A stretch of 64,000 nt of DNA from Brachybacterium halotolerans (GCF_016623465.1 NZ_JAEDAJ010000001.1:503963-567962); one strand, 5' to 3'; shown: positions 7,782 through 16,131, numbered from the stretch's first letter. Made by a program: numbers and translations. Notes: generated from the sequence alone by a model not told the origin.

Positions 7782-8483
7782 TCACCCCTCCGAGTCCTGA
7801 GTCTTGACCCGAGCGCGGTCACCCGAATCCGCCGTCGGCGTCCACCGCGCCTCGATCGACCCGTGCGGCCTCGCGCCGGGATCGGTGCGCTGCTCGACCG
7901 CGGACACCGCGAATCCGACGTCCTTCAGAAGCCTCTCGAGCTCGGCCACGGGCCAGAAGTGCGCGGTCGTGATCGCGTGGTCGAAAGGTTCGATCCGAGG
8001 CCCGTCGAAGAAGCCGAGCAGCAGGGCACCGCCGGGGCGCAGCACCCGCCCGATGGACGCAAGGGCCTCCTGCATCCGCTCGGGCGGGAGATGGATCAGG
8101 CAGTACCAGGCGAGAACTCCCGCGCACGAGTCGTCCTCGACACCCGGGGCGAGCACGTCACCCAGCCGGTACTCGACGCCGGGGTGCACAGTGCGCGCGT
8201 GATCGACGAACGCCGGCACCGGGTCGATGCCGAGCACGTGATGTCCCTGCGCGGCCAGGTGCGCGGTCCAGTGGCCGGGCCCGCAGCCCAGGTCGAGGAC
8301 CAGTCCGCCCCCGCCGTCATCGACGATGCCCGCCTCGTCGGCCGTGCCAGCCGCGCCTGCCCGCTGTGCCCAGTCCTCGATGTGACGACGGTCCGTACCC
8401 GCCATCTGCTCGACCGACCCGAGCACCTGCGCGTACTCCTCGGCGCGCGCGGCATACGCCTCCCGTGTCCCCTGCTCGCTCAC
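7782..8483 (-). CDS. Class I SAM-dependent methyltransferase
   Basis: A 233-aa methyltransferase. Motif I is VLDLGCGPGHWTAHLAAQG, motif II IDPVPAFVDHAR, and the post-motif region LRPGGALLLGFFDG. The GTG at 8483 overlaps the preceding acetyltransferase stop as GTGA, so translational coupling fixes the start; the longer open frame upstream is the antisense of that gene. The methyl acceptor is unknown; a small molecule is more likely than RNA or DNA because no nucleic-acid-binding part is visible. Confidence 0.85.
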   Translation of the reverse strand: MSEQGTREAYAARAEEYAQVLGSVEQMAGTDRRHIEDWAQRAGAAGTADEAGIVDDGGGGLVLDLGCGPGHWTAHLAAQGHHVLGIDPVPAFVDHARTVHPGVEYRLGDVLAPGVEDDSCAGVLAWYCLIHLPPERMQEALASIGRVLRPGGALLLGFFDGPRIEPFDHAITTAHFWPVAELERLLKDVGFAVSAVEQRTDPGARPHGSIEARWTPTADSGDRARVKTQDSEG

Positions 8484-9148
8484 CCCTGCAGGGTAGGTGC
8501 GGCGGGCACGACGGGCCTGCTGAATCGCCGGCACACGTAGACGCGTGCGAAGCGGGCGCGAGCCTCCGCCTCGTCGGCCAGGTCCGCGTGGCAGAACGCC
8601 ATCACCGGGCATCCCAGCGGAGGTGGGGCCGTCCACCCGTCGGCCGATTCGCGCCACCCCTTGTAGACATGCAGGTAATGATCCGATTCCGAGAAGCCGT
8701 TCGCCCGGTACCAGGCGTGTGCGGGCTCGTCCTCCCGGGTCCAGGCATCCAGCAGTGAGACGTTCGTGGGAAGTCGCCGGAGTCCCACTTCCAGCAGCGC
8801 GTCGGCGATGCCCTCCCGGCGGTGGTCGGGGTGCACGGCGATGGTGTCGATGGTGGCGAGTTCACCGTCGACCTCGACGTCGAGGATGCCGACGATCTCG
8901 TCTCCACCCTCCCCGTTGTTCGCGGGCACGGCGGCGACGAGCTGGATCGATGGATCCGCGGGGCGCTCCTGCCAGACGTCGTCGTAGTAGCAGGTGTCTA
9001 GGAAGGCGAGCACGCGGCAGCGCAGCCAGCTGGGCTCATCATGGAGTTCGTACGGCCGGACCGCGGACGCGGAGTGGGACACGGCCTGTGCGGATTTCGA
9101 GTGGATGTCCCGGTGTGAAGTACGTGCGGGGGTGTCGTTCTCGGACAT
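8480..9148 (-). CDS. GNAT family N-acetyltransferase
   Basis: A 222-aa protein with the GNAT core: IVGILDVEVDGELATIDTIAVHPDHRREGIADALL (beta4, acetyl-CoA loop RREGIA) and AWYRANGFSESDHYLHVYKG for the last strands. The first 30 residues and last 50 residues lie outside the core. GGGAGG lies 5 nt before the ATG. First gene of the three-gene operon and coupled to the methyltransferase by a 4-nt overlap. The substrate is unknown. Confidence 0.82.
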   Translation of the reverse strand: MSENDTPARTSHRDIHSKSAQAVSHSASAVRPYELHDEPSWLRCRVLAFLDTCYYDDVWQERPADPSIQLVAAVPANNGEGGDEIVGILDVEVDGELATIDTIAVHPDHRREGIADALLEVGLRRLPTNVSLLDAWTREDEPAHAWYRANGFSESDHYLHVYKGWRESADGWTAPPPLGCPVMAFCHADLADEAEARARFARVYVCRRFSRPVVPAAPTLQG

Positions 9149-9310
9149 GGTCCTCCCTGAGTCGAGGGGCAGTGACGTGCAGGCGCTCAGAGGGAGAACA
9201 TGCGAGGGATGCTAGATCCCGCAGACCCGCAGCGGCGAGCGAATTCTCCGCCAGACCTCTCCCCTCTTCCGCTCACAGCAGAGGCATGCGCGCCCAGCCG
9301 CTCCGCGCCG

Positions 9311-9316
9311 TAGGCT
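9311..9316 (+). promoter_or_regulatory. -10 element for the ClgR-like regulator
   Basis: TAGGCT with a 6-nt spacer (CCGAGC) to the ATG; no Shine-Dalgarno. Confidence 0.55.
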
Positions 9317-9322
9317 CCGAGC

Positions 9323-9748
9323 ATGGATGCCACCGAACCTCTGCTGCGTGAGCTCGTCGGTGCGGCGCTGCGCGAGGAGCGGCGCCAACAGGGACTGACC
9401 CTCGCGCGCCTCGCCGAGGCGAGCGGCGTGAGCATGCAGCACGTCTCGGACGTCGAACGCGGCCGCAAGGATCCGTCGAGCGAAGTGCTCGCGGCGATCA
9501 CCGGCGCGCTCGGGATCAGCGTCTTCGACATCGGCCGACGGGTCCACCAGGCAGCCGTCCCGCGCAACGGTGAGGATCAGCGCGAGGCGCGTCAGACGGC
9601 CGCGCATCCGGGAGCCGCGCGCCAGGGAGTCGTTCTGGACCTCACTGCCCGCGGTCGCGATGAGGTTCTCCCGCAGACCCCTGGGCTCCCGGTCAGCCAT
9701 GGTCTCTCGTCTTCCGCAGCACGCGAACCGATGCTCAGCGCCGCCTGA
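9323..9748 (+). CDS. ClgR/PopR-like XRE transcriptional regulator
   Basis: A 141-aa protein. Residues about 8-72 form an XRE helix-turn-helix (LREERRQQGLTLARLAEASG, VSMQHVSDVERGRKDPSSE, LAAITGALGISVFDI), closest to ClgR, the actinobacterial activator of clp protease genes (known from Streptomyces and Corynebacterium), or to its relative PopR. It converges on a clpP pair 445 nt away. The tail (residues 75-141) is Arg/Ala/Pro-rich and ends MLSAA, resembling the LAA-type degron by which Streptomyces ClgR and PopR are fed to ClpP. The degron reading is inference. Confidence 0.75.
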   Translation: MDATEPLLRELVGAALREERRQQGLTLARLAEASGVSMQHVSDVERGRKDPSSEVLAAITGALGISVFDIGRRVHQAAVPRNGEDQREARQTAAHPGAARQGVVLDLTARGRDEVLPQTPGLPVSHGLSSSAAREPMLSAA

Positions 9749-9925
9749 CGAAGCTCGTCTGACCGCAGGCGCCTCCCGCTGCGCAGCGTCCGTGCTCAGT
9801 GCGCCATCCGTGCTCAGTGCGGGCCCCTGCCTTCTCCTGTCGCCGGGCACCGTGCAGCGTTCAACCCGGCCCGTGATCCCGTCCCCGTTCTGAGAACCCC
9901 ATCTTTGTCCCACGGTCTGTCGCAG

Positions 9926-9943
9926 ACGTTCCCGCGGGAACGT
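9926..9943. repeat. 18-bp perfect palindrome
   Basis: ACGTTCCCG followed by its exact reverse complement CGGGAACGT. It could be an operator or the relic of a mobile element end. No nearby promoter was recognised, so its role is open. Confidence 0.6.
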
Positions 9944-10090
9944 CACATCGGCCCCATGTGTCAGATCCCGGTGAGGTCTCCGGGTTCAGCAGCAGCGGCC
10001 TCAGAGGCCGCAGCGCGGGGCGGGCCTGCCCGGTGCACCCGCCGGTACGACGCCGACCGCACTGGGGAATCGTCGTCAGCGCGCCGACAG

Positions 10091-10138
10091 TGCTGCGCAA
10101 CGGTCGCTATGGGGCCTCATAACGACCGTTGCGCAGCA
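10091..10138 (-). terminator. Long hairpin downstream of the clpP pair
   Basis: A 20-bp stem with an 8-nt loop (GGGGCCTC on the plus strand). The single mismatch is C/A on the plus strand but a U-G wobble in the minus-strand RNA, so the hairpin is best formed by the clpP transcript. It lies 55 nt past the clpP stop. No U-tract. Confidence 0.7.
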
Positions 10139-10192
10139 GTCAAACTCCGACGACGGCCAGAAACGCACTGAAACGTCCGGAACGGCCCGGCC

Positions 10193-10783
10193 TCACCGCC
10201 TCCGCAGCACCCTGTCCGCGAGGCCGTAGTCCACGGCGGCCTGCGCATCGAGCACGCGCTCGCGCTCGAGGTCGGCGCGGACGGTGGCGAGGTCCTTCGC
10301 GCTGTGCTCGGCGATCACGGACTCGAGCTCCCGGCGCACGCGCTCGACCTCCTGCGTGGCGAGGATCAGATCGGGAACGGCTCCGCGGCCGCTCGCCTCG
10401 AGGGGGTGCAGCACCACGCGAGCGTGCGGGAGCACCGCGCGCATGCCGGGTGTTCCCGCGGCGAGCAGCACCACGGGCGCCGCGACGACCTGCCCCACGC
10501 AGGTCACGGCGACGTCGCTGCGCACGTACTCGAGCGCGTCGTGAATCGCGAGGACGGCCTGCGCGTCCCCGCCCTCGGAGTTCAGGTAGAGCTGGATCGG
10601 GCGGTCCGGGGCGTCGTTCTCCAGATGCAGGATCTGCGCGATCACGGTGTTGGCGACCCCGTCGTCCACGGGCGTGCCCAGGTAGACGATGCGATCGCTG
10701 AGCAGGCGCGAGAAGACGTCCGCGCTGCGCTCGGCGCCGTGGCTGGTGCGCTCGATGACGGACGGGATCGTATAACTGCTCAC
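10193..10783 (-). CDS. ClpP paralogue lacking catalytic residues
   Basis: A 196-aa ClpP-fold protein related to Streptomyces ClpP2/ClpP4 (IVYLGTPVDDGVANTVIAQ; DYGLADRVL). The nucleophile position is Ala101 (GQVVAAP instead of GQAASAA), the catalytic Asp position is Glu175 (LERERVL instead of xERDxxL), and the oxyanion-strand NSPGG reads NSEGG. His126 is kept. It should therefore be a proteolytically dead subunit. The GTG at 10783 overlaps the stop of the upstream clpP reading frame as GTGA. A structural or adaptor-presenting role in a mixed ClpP barrel is possible, as is decay. Confidence 0.85.
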   Translation of the reverse strand: MSSYTIPSVIERTSHGAERSADVFSRLLSDRIVYLGTPVDDGVANTVIAQILHLENDAPDRPIQLYLNSEGGDAQAVLAIHDALEYVRSDVAVTCVGQVVAAPVVLLAAGTPGMRAVLPHARVVLHPLEASGRGAVPDLILATQEVERVRRELESVIAEHSAKDLATVRADLERERVLDAQAAVDYGLADRVLRRR

Positions 10784-11523
10784 GACGCGCCTCCCGTCCG
10801 GATCCCTGCCCGGATCCCGGCGCGGGCGCCGGCCATGCGTCGCTCGCCGAACGGCAGGATCTGGTCGAGGGACTCCACCACGTGGTCGCAGAAGCCGTAC
10901 TCGACGGCGTCGGGCGCCTCCCAGATGCGGTCGCGCTCGGAGTCCCGGGCGACCTGCTAGCGCGACTGCCCGGTGCGCTCTGCGGTGATGTCGATGAGCA
11001 GGTCGCGCCCCCTCCGCAGATCCTCGGCCTGGAGCTCGATGTCTGCCGCACTGCCGCCGAACCCGGCCGACCCCTGGTGCATGAGGACGCGGCCGTGAGT
11101 GAGGATGAACCGTTTGCCGGGCGCGCCGTGGGTGAGCAGGTACTGCCCCGCGCTGTAGGCCATGCCGAGGGCCACCGTGCGCACATCGCATGGGATCACG
11201 TCCATGAGGTCGCCGATCGCGAGCATCGCGGGCACCAGCCCGCCGGGCGAGTTGATGAGCAGGGTGATGTCGCGGCTCGGGTCCTCGGCGGCGAGCAGCA
11301 CGAGCTGCGCGCACAGCTGGGCGCCGTTGTCCTGCTCGAGCTCCCGGTCCAGCAGCAGGATCCGCTGGTGCAGGAGCCCCGTCGCGGTGCGGTCCGCGAG
11401 TGCGGGCGGAGCGGTCGTCGTGTTCGGGTCAGGGTCGTCGGATCCGGCGCGCGGTCCGGACGACCGGTGGGCGTCGGCGCGGGGGCCGACGGGGACCGTG
11501 CTCGGGACTGTTCTCTGTGTCAT
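10780..11523 (-). pseudogene. clpP: clpP interrupted by an in-frame amber codon
   Basis: The reading frame from the ATG at 11523 encodes 247 codons of a ClpP3-like protease. Ser124 (GMAYSAGQ) and His149 (VLMHQ) are intact. Codon 189 is TAG (10959-10957), after AERTGQSR. The same frame then continues with a perfectly family-like end (QVARDSERDRIWEAPDAVEY, then GFCDHVV), including catalytic Asp198. The nonsense codon removes the Asp and the last helices. A single GAG-to-TAG change is the simplest origin. The first 45 residues are a Pro/Thr-rich extension. Sequencing error or readthrough remain possible. Confidence 0.85.
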
Positions 11524-11731
11524 GTCCTCGAGCCTCGCGGCTCGGCGGGGCCGATGGGCGCTCCTCCGTCGTCCGCTGATCCACCGTCGGCTGATCCGCT
11601 CGGTGCTTAACCCCCGCGAGCTGATCCGCTCGGGGCTGGCGGGCTCAGCGCTGACCAGCCCCGGCACCCCTCCCCTCGGTGCCGCGCCGCACCTCACCCG
11701 TCTCGTCCTGCCCCTGCGCACGGTGCGCGAC

Positions 11732-11737
11732 TACAGT
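11732..11737 (+). promoter_or_regulatory. -10 element for mog-moaE-moaA
   Basis: TACAGT, 6 nt before the mog ATG. The spacer is GGAGGC, so the same bases could act as a ribosome binding site if transcription starts further upstream. Confidence 0.4.
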
Positions 11738-11743
11738 GGAGGC

Positions 11744-12229
11744 ATGGAGAATCCGGACAGGTCAGCCACGATGATCACCGTGTCCGACCGCTCGGCGGAG
11801 GGCACCAGGGAGGACCTCTCGGGTCCCCTCGGCACCCGTCTGCTCGAGGAGGCCGGATGGGAGGTCGAGGGCGTCGTCGTCCCGGATGACAGGGACGCGA
11901 TCGCCGGTGCGATCCTCGCCGCGGTCGACGCCGGCGTCGCGCTCGTGGTCACCACGGGCGGCACGGGCCTGGGTCCTCGCGATGTCACCCCGGAGGCGAC
12001 CGGCCCGCTGCTGGATCGACCGATCCCCGGGATCGCCGAGCGCCTGCGCGCCGTCGTCGCCGACCGCCTCCCCGCCTCGACGCTCTCGCGCGGCGTTGCC
12101 GGTCTGCGCGGCCGCACGCTCGTGGTGAACCTCGCCGGCTCCCCCGGGGCCGTGCAGGACGGCATGCCCGTGATCCTCTCGGTCGCAGCCCATGTGGCCG
12201 ACCAGGTCCGCGGAGGTGACCACACATGA
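11744..12229 (+). CDS. mog: Molybdopterin adenylyltransferase MogA/MoaB family
   Basis: A 161-aa enzyme that adenylates molybdopterin before molybdenum insertion. It has ITVSDRSAEGTREDLSG at the start, the TTGGTGLGPRDVTPEA nucleotide/pterin loop near residue 75, and NLAGSPGAVQDGMPVI near residue 130. The ATG at 11744 directly follows GGAGGC. moaE overlaps its stop by 4 nt (ATGA), so mog-moaE-moaA form one coupled operon. Confidence 0.93.
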   Translation: MENPDRSATMITVSDRSAEGTREDLSGPLGTRLLEEAGWEVEGVVVPDDRDAIAGAILAAVDAGVALVVTTGGTGLGPRDVTPEATGPLLDRPIPGIAERLRAVVADRLPASTLSRGVAGLRGRTLVVNLAGSPGAVQDGMPVILSVAAHVADQVRGGDHT

Positions 12230-12669
12230 TCGTCATGACAGCAGTGACCGCCGCCCCTCTGGACGTCGCCGCGCACCTCGACGCCGTCTCCCACCCGGAG
12301 GTCGGCGCGACCGCCGCCTTCATCGGCACCGTCCGCGACAACGATCCCGAGGCCACCGGGACGGTGGTGCGCCTGGACTACTCCGCGCACCCCGAGGCCG
12401 AGCGGCTGCTCGGCGAGATCGCGGCGCGCTGCGACAGCGAGGACGTGCGCATCGCCGTGTCCCACCGGACGGGATCGCTCGAGGTGGGCGGTGTCGCGAT
12501 CGTCGCCGCCGTCTCGAGCGTGCACCGCGCCGACGCGTTCGACGTGGCCCGCGAGGTCGTCGAGCGCGTGAAGGCCGAGCTGCCGGTGTGGAAGCGCCAG
12601 GTCGAGGCCGACGGGACCGCCGAGTGGGTAGGGCTGGGGAGCCTCGCCGAGACCGGGTTGAGCGCATGA
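12226..12669 (+). CDS. moaE: Molybdopterin synthase large subunit MoaE
   Basis: A 147-aa catalytic subunit that, with thiocarboxylated MoaD, inserts the dithiolene sulfurs into cyclic pyranopterin monophosphate. Typical motifs: AAFIGTVRDND near residue 25, SHRTGSLEVGGVAIV near residue 85, and the active-site lysines in VKAELPVWKRQ near residue 120. The ATGA overlaps at both ends (with mog and moaA) indicate translational coupling. Its partner moaD lies 50 kb away at 62.4 kb. Confidence 0.94.
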   Translation: MIVMTAVTAAPLDVAAHLDAVSHPEVGATAAFIGTVRDNDPEATGTVVRLDYSAHPEAERLLGEIAARCDSEDVRIAVSHRTGSLEVGGVAIVAAVSSVHRADAFDVAREVVERVKAELPVWKRQVEADGTAEWVGLGSLAETGLSA

Positions 12670-13865
12670 CCACCGCGTATCACCCCGGACGTCCGAGCGC
12701 TGACCCGCCCGCTCCCGCCGCTGCGCCGAGGCCCACCGCCGTCGCCCTCCCCACGCCGACGGTCCGGGTGCGCACGGCGCAGGCTCCGTCGTCGCCCGGT
12801 GCAGACCCCGACGACCCCACCCGCCCCGCCGACGCGTCGTCCGCCGCGAGGTCCTCCGAGGACGTCTGGGACGGCCCGCTCGTCGACAGCTTCGGACGCG
12901 TCCACCGCGACCTGCGCATCTCCCTCACGGACAAGTGCAACCTGCGCTGCACCTACTGCATGCCCGCCGAGGGCCTGCCGTGGCTCGCGAAGGAGAACGT
13001 GCTGACCACGGACGAGATCGAGCGCGTCGCGCGCGTCCTCGCCCGCGTCGGCATCGTCGAGGTGCGGCTGACCGGCGGAGAGCCGCTGCTGCGCCCCGAC
13101 ATCGTCGACGTGGTGCGGCGCCTGCACGCGATCGAGGGGCCCGAGGGGCCGCTCGACATCTCCATGACCACCAACGCGATCCGTCTGGACCGCGTCATGG
13201 AGGACCTCGAGGCCGCGGGCCTCTCGCGCCTGAACATCAGCCTGGACACCGTGGACCCCGAGCGCTTCACGAAGCTGACCCGTCGCGAGCGCTTCTCCGC
13301 CGTGCAGGCAGGGATCGCCGCCGCCCGCGCGTCCGGGCTGCGTCCGCTGAAGATCAACGCGGTCGCCATGCGCGGTGTGAACGACGATGAGTTCTGCGAT
13401 CTGCTGCGCTTCGCGATCGATCACGAGGCCGAGCTGCGCTTCATCGAGCAGATGCCGCTGGACGCCGGCCACGTCTGGTCGCGGCACACGATGGTCGACG
13501 GCGCCGAGATCCTCGCGAAGCTCTCCGCCGAGTTCGACCTCGAGCCCGTCGGCGACCGGGGCTCGAGCCCCGCCGAGGTGTTCCGTGTGCGCGGCACCGA
13601 TGCGACCGTGGGCGTGATCGCCTCGGTCACCGCGCCGTTCTGCGGGGCGTGCGACCGGGTCCGGCTGACGGCCGACGGTCAGCTGCGCAACTGCCTGTTC
13701 GCGCGCGAGGAGTCGGATCTTCTCTCCCTGCTGCGCTCGGGCGGCTCCGACGAGGACGTGGCCCGGATGATCCGCGCGAGCATCGGCGCCAAGCGTCCCG
13801 GTCACGGGATCGACGACCCCGGCTTCCTGCAGCCCGACCGCCCGATGTCCGCCATCGGCGGCTGA
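12666..13865 (+). CDS. moaA: GTP 3',8-cyclase MoaA
   Basis: A 399-aa radical SAM enzyme for the first step of molybdenum cofactor synthesis. The SAM cluster motif is CNLRCTYC (Cys91, 95, 98). The second cluster is FCGACDRVRLTADGQLRNC near the C-terminus (C-x2-C-x13-C). The protein ends in the functional GG pair (SAIGG). Residues 1-70 are a Pro/Ala/Thr-rich extension absent from most MoaA proteins; the coupled ATGA start supports it being translated. Confidence 0.95.
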   Translation: MTTAYHPGRPSADPPAPAAAPRPTAVALPTPTVRVRTAQAPSSPGADPDDPTRPADASSAARSSEDVWDGPLVDSFGRVHRDLRISLTDKCNLRCTYCMPAEGLPWLAKENVLTTDEIERVARVLARVGIVEVRLTGGEPLLRPDIVDVVRRLHAIEGPEGPLDISMTTNAIRLDRVMEDLEAAGLSRLNISLDTVDPERFTKLTRRERFSAVQAGIAAARASGLRPLKINAVAMRGVNDDEFCDLLRFAIDHEAELRFIEQMPLDAGHVWSRHTMVDGAEILAKLSAEFDLEPVGDRGSSPAEVFRVRGTDATVGVIASVTAPFCGACDRVRLTADGQLRNCLFAREESDLLSLLRSGGSDEDVARMIRASIGAKRPGHGIDDPGFLQPDRPMSAIGG

Positions 13866-13914
13866 CCGGGCGGGAGCACTGGAGCCGGACCGGAACGCAC
13901 CCCGAGCGGATCGC

Positions 13915-14184
13915 TCAGGCGTCGTCCTCCTGCGGGTGCGCCTCCTCCCAGACGGCGAGTTCGTGCTTCACCACGCGCGTCGCCTCCCGCGGATCGATGC
14001 CCGCGGCGACCGCGAGCCCCATGAGGTACGTGGTCACGGGGGCCGCCGGACGGGTCACTCCATGGGCGACCTGACCGGTGAGACCCAGCAGCAGGTTCGT
14101 CGGAACCTCCTCGGCCGTGAGTCCGAGGGCGGGTGCGAGCTGCTCGATCCAGGGCTCGAGCTCGGGCGGGATGCTGCGGGGCAT
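13915..14184 (-). CDS. DUF6457 protein in a molybdenum cofactor cluster
   Basis: An 89-aa protein with the pattern LEPWIEQLAPALGL, VPTNLLLGLTGQVAHGVTRPAAPVTTYLMGLAVA and DPREATRVVKHELAVWE. This is a DUF6457 domain, found alone or fused to MobA-type proteins in actinobacterial molybdopterin loci; its function is not known. It starts 9 nt after moaC ends and is probably in the moeA-moaC operon. Confidence 0.8.
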   Translation of the reverse strand: MPRSIPPELEPWIEQLAPALGLTAEEVPTNLLLGLTGQVAHGVTRPAAPVTTYLMGLAVAAGIDPREATRVVKHELAVWEEAHPQEDDA

Positions 14185-14193
14185 GGGTTCTCC

Positions 14194-14685
14194 TCAATCG
14201 TGTGCGGTGCGGCGCCAGGTGCCGCTCTTGCCGCCGGTCTTCTCGACCAGCTCGATGCGCTCGACCGCCACGGACTTGTCCAGGCCCTTGACCATGTCGA
14301 CCACCGCGAGAGCGGCGATCGAGACGGCGGTCAGCGCCTCCATCTCCACGCCCGTGCGGTCGGCGGTGCGCACGGTGGCGCGCAGCTCGACGCCGTCGTC
14401 CTCGATCTCGGCATCGAGCACCGCCCCGTGCACGCCGATCACGTGCGCGAGGGGCAGCAGCTCCGGGGTGCGCTTGGCGCCCTGGATGCCGGCGATGCGG
14501 GCCACGGCGAGCACGTCCCCCTTGGGGACCGTCCGATCGCGCAGCGCGGCGACGATCTCCGGGGTGCACAGCACCTTGCCGCGTGCGGTCGCGCTGCGCA
14601 CCGTCGGCGTCTTCTCGGTGACGTCGACCATGCGCGCCCGGCCATCGCCGTCGAGGTGGGTGAAGGGCTGGGGGTTCTCGCTCAT
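14194..14685 (-). CDS. moaC: Cyclic pyranopterin monophosphate synthase MoaC
   Basis: A 163-aa enzyme that converts the MoaA product to cyclic pyranopterin monophosphate. The core motif KGDVLAVARIAGIQGAKRT, followed by PELLPLAHVIGV, spans residues about 52-82, and DMVKGLDKSV is near residue 135. Its ATG overlaps the moeA stop by 4 nt (ATGA), which rules out the longer open frame upstream. Confidence 0.95.
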   Translation of the reverse strand: MSENPQPFTHLDGDGRARMVDVTEKTPTVRSATARGKVLCTPEIVAALRDRTVPKGDVLAVARIAGIQGAKRTPELLPLAHVIGVHGAVLDAEIEDDGVELRATVRTADRTGVEMEALTAVSIAALAVVDMVKGLDKSVAVERIELVEKTGGKSGTWRRTAHD

Positions 14686-15911
14686 GACAGCACCATCACC
14701 TCGATCTCGTCGCCCTCCTGGACCCTGTCGACGTCCGCGGGGACGATCGCGAGGTCGTGCGCCTGGGCAAGGGAGACCACCAGATGGGACCCGCTGCCGC
14801 CCGCGCTCGCGGGCGCGACGGTCCGCTCGTCCATGACCGCGGGCAACGCCTGGGCACGGCCCACGGGGCACTTCCATGCCGCGCGCGCCCGGCGCAGGAC
14901 CGTGGGCCGGAAGAGGTCCCCGTGACCTGCCATCGTGCGCAGCGCGGGCCGGACGAACAGCTCGTAGCAGACGGCGACCGCGACCGGATTGCCGGGGAGG
15001 CAGAAGACGGGGAGCCGGTCGTCCACGACGCCGAACCCCTGCGGCTTGCCGGGCTGGATCGCGACCTTCTCGAAGTGCACGCCGAGCGGCGAGAGCGCGT
15101 GCTTGGCGACGTCGAAGGCGCCCACGCTCGCGCCGCCGCTGACCACGACGGCGTCGGCGAGGTCCTGCGCCGCGAGCTCGCGGACGTGCCGGGCGAGGTT
15201 CTCGCCGTCCTCGTCGCGGAACCAGGAGACGTCCGCGATCTCGAGCCCGTCGGCCGCGAGGCCCGCGGCGAGCAGCACCGCGTTCGACTCGGGGATCTGT
15301 CCGCGCCGCAGCTCCTGCCCGGCGGGCACCAGCTCGGACCCGGTCGAGACGACCGCGACGCGCGGCCGGCGGACCACGCTCACGCGGCCGTGGCCGGCCG
15401 ACGCCGCCGCGGCCAGGCGCCAGGGCGTGAGCTCGACCCCGCCGGGCACGGCGACCTCGCCCTCGGGAGTGTCCTCGCCGCGTCGGCGGATGTGCGCGCC
15501 GGGCCTCGGCTCCTCGAGGATCTCGATCCAGGCGGGGAGCCCGTCGGCCTCCGTCGGCGCTCCGCCCGTCGGATCGATCCGGACCTTCTCGATCGGCACG
15601 ACCGCATCGGCGCTCGTCGGGATCGGTGCGCCGGTCATGATCCGCACCGCCTCACCGGGGCCGAGAGGCGGGTCCTCCGCGGCACCGGCGGGCACGTCGC
15701 CCACCACACGCAGGCGCGCGTCGACGCGCGCCTCGGTGCCATGGACGGCGAATCCGTCCATGGCGGAGTTGTCGAACAGCGGCACCGGATGCGCGGTGCG
15801 GACGTCCTCGGTGAGCACGGCGCCGCGGGCCTCGGCGAGCGGCAGCTCCACCGGATCGAGCCTGCGCACCGCCGCAAGAAGGCGGGCACGATGGTCCTGC
15901 CAGGGGATCAT
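14682..15911 (-). CDS. moeA: Molybdopterin molybdenumtransferase MoeA
   Basis: A 409-aa enzyme that inserts molybdate into adenylylated molybdopterin. It has DNSAMDGFAVHG near residue 50, MTGAPIPTSADAVVPIE near residue 92, the catalytic VSGGASVGAFD near residue 260, and GNPVAVAVCYELFVRPAL in domain III. First gene of the moeA-moaC-DUF6457 operon, divergent from the HTH-TOBE regulator with a 227-nt shared intergenic region. Confidence 0.95.
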   Translation of the reverse strand: MIPWQDHRARLLAAVRRLDPVELPLAEARGAVLTEDVRTAHPVPLFDNSAMDGFAVHGTEARVDARLRVVGDVPAGAAEDPPLGPGEAVRIMTGAPIPTSADAVVPIEKVRIDPTGGAPTEADGLPAWIEILEEPRPGAHIRRRGEDTPEGEVAVPGGVELTPWRLAAAASAGHGRVSVVRRPRVAVVSTGSELVPAGQELRRGQIPESNAVLLAAGLAADGLEIADVSWFRDEDGENLARHVRELAAQDLADAVVVSGGASVGAFDVAKHALSPLGVHFEKVAIQPGKPQGFGVVDDRLPVFCLPGNPVAVAVCYELFVRPALRTMAGHGDLFRPTVLRRARAAWKCPVGRAQALPAVMDERTVAPASAGGSGSHLVVSLAQAHDLAIVPADVDRVQEGDEIEVMVLS

Positions 15912-16125
15912 GCCCTCGCCCCTGCGCGCTGGATCCGGCGGGTCGTGGTCGAGGTCAGCATGCTCTCCATGCTAGTCGCGGACCGGTCCCCGACGGCGGG
16001 GGCCGAGTCCGCGGGATCCGAGCCCGGCCGACTCGTGGGAGTCGTCGGCACCGGTCCCGCCCGCGCGGGAACACCCGCATCCGCGGCCCGCTTGCATGGA
16101 TTCCGCCGCACCTGCGGGTCCGTGG

Positions 16126-16131
16126 TGTACT
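16126..16131 (+). promoter_or_regulatory. -10 element for the HTH-TOBE gene
   Basis: TGTACT, 7 nt before the ATG at 16139. It lies in the 227-nt space shared with the divergent moeA operon. Confidence 0.45.

Larger units (their letters stand above)
9749..10192. other. 444-nt gene-free stretch between the regulator and clpP
   Basis: No convincing gene. It holds a 15-bp direct repeat (TCCGTGCTCAGTGCG at 9789 and 9807), a small hairpin GTCTG-TCG-CAGAC at 9916-9928, an 18-bp perfect palindrome at 9926-9943, and the long clpP-side hairpin at 10091-10138. Short open frames here show no start signals and no family resemblance. Confidence 0.6.

Noticed and set aside
8484..8657. N-terminal extension of the methyltransferase
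   Set aside because: The extra 58 residues are Arg/Gly/Pro-rich and antisense-like relative to the overlapping acetyltransferase; the GTGA overlap marks the real start.
9212..9946. A minus-strand frame opposite the ClgR-like gene
   Set aside because: It covers the regulator in antisense and has no start signal or domain.
10957..10959. Recoding of the clpP amber codon as pyrrolysine or another amino acid
   Set aside because: Nothing in the window supports it (no pyl genes), and the family has an ordinary residue here. A nonsense mutation is simpler.
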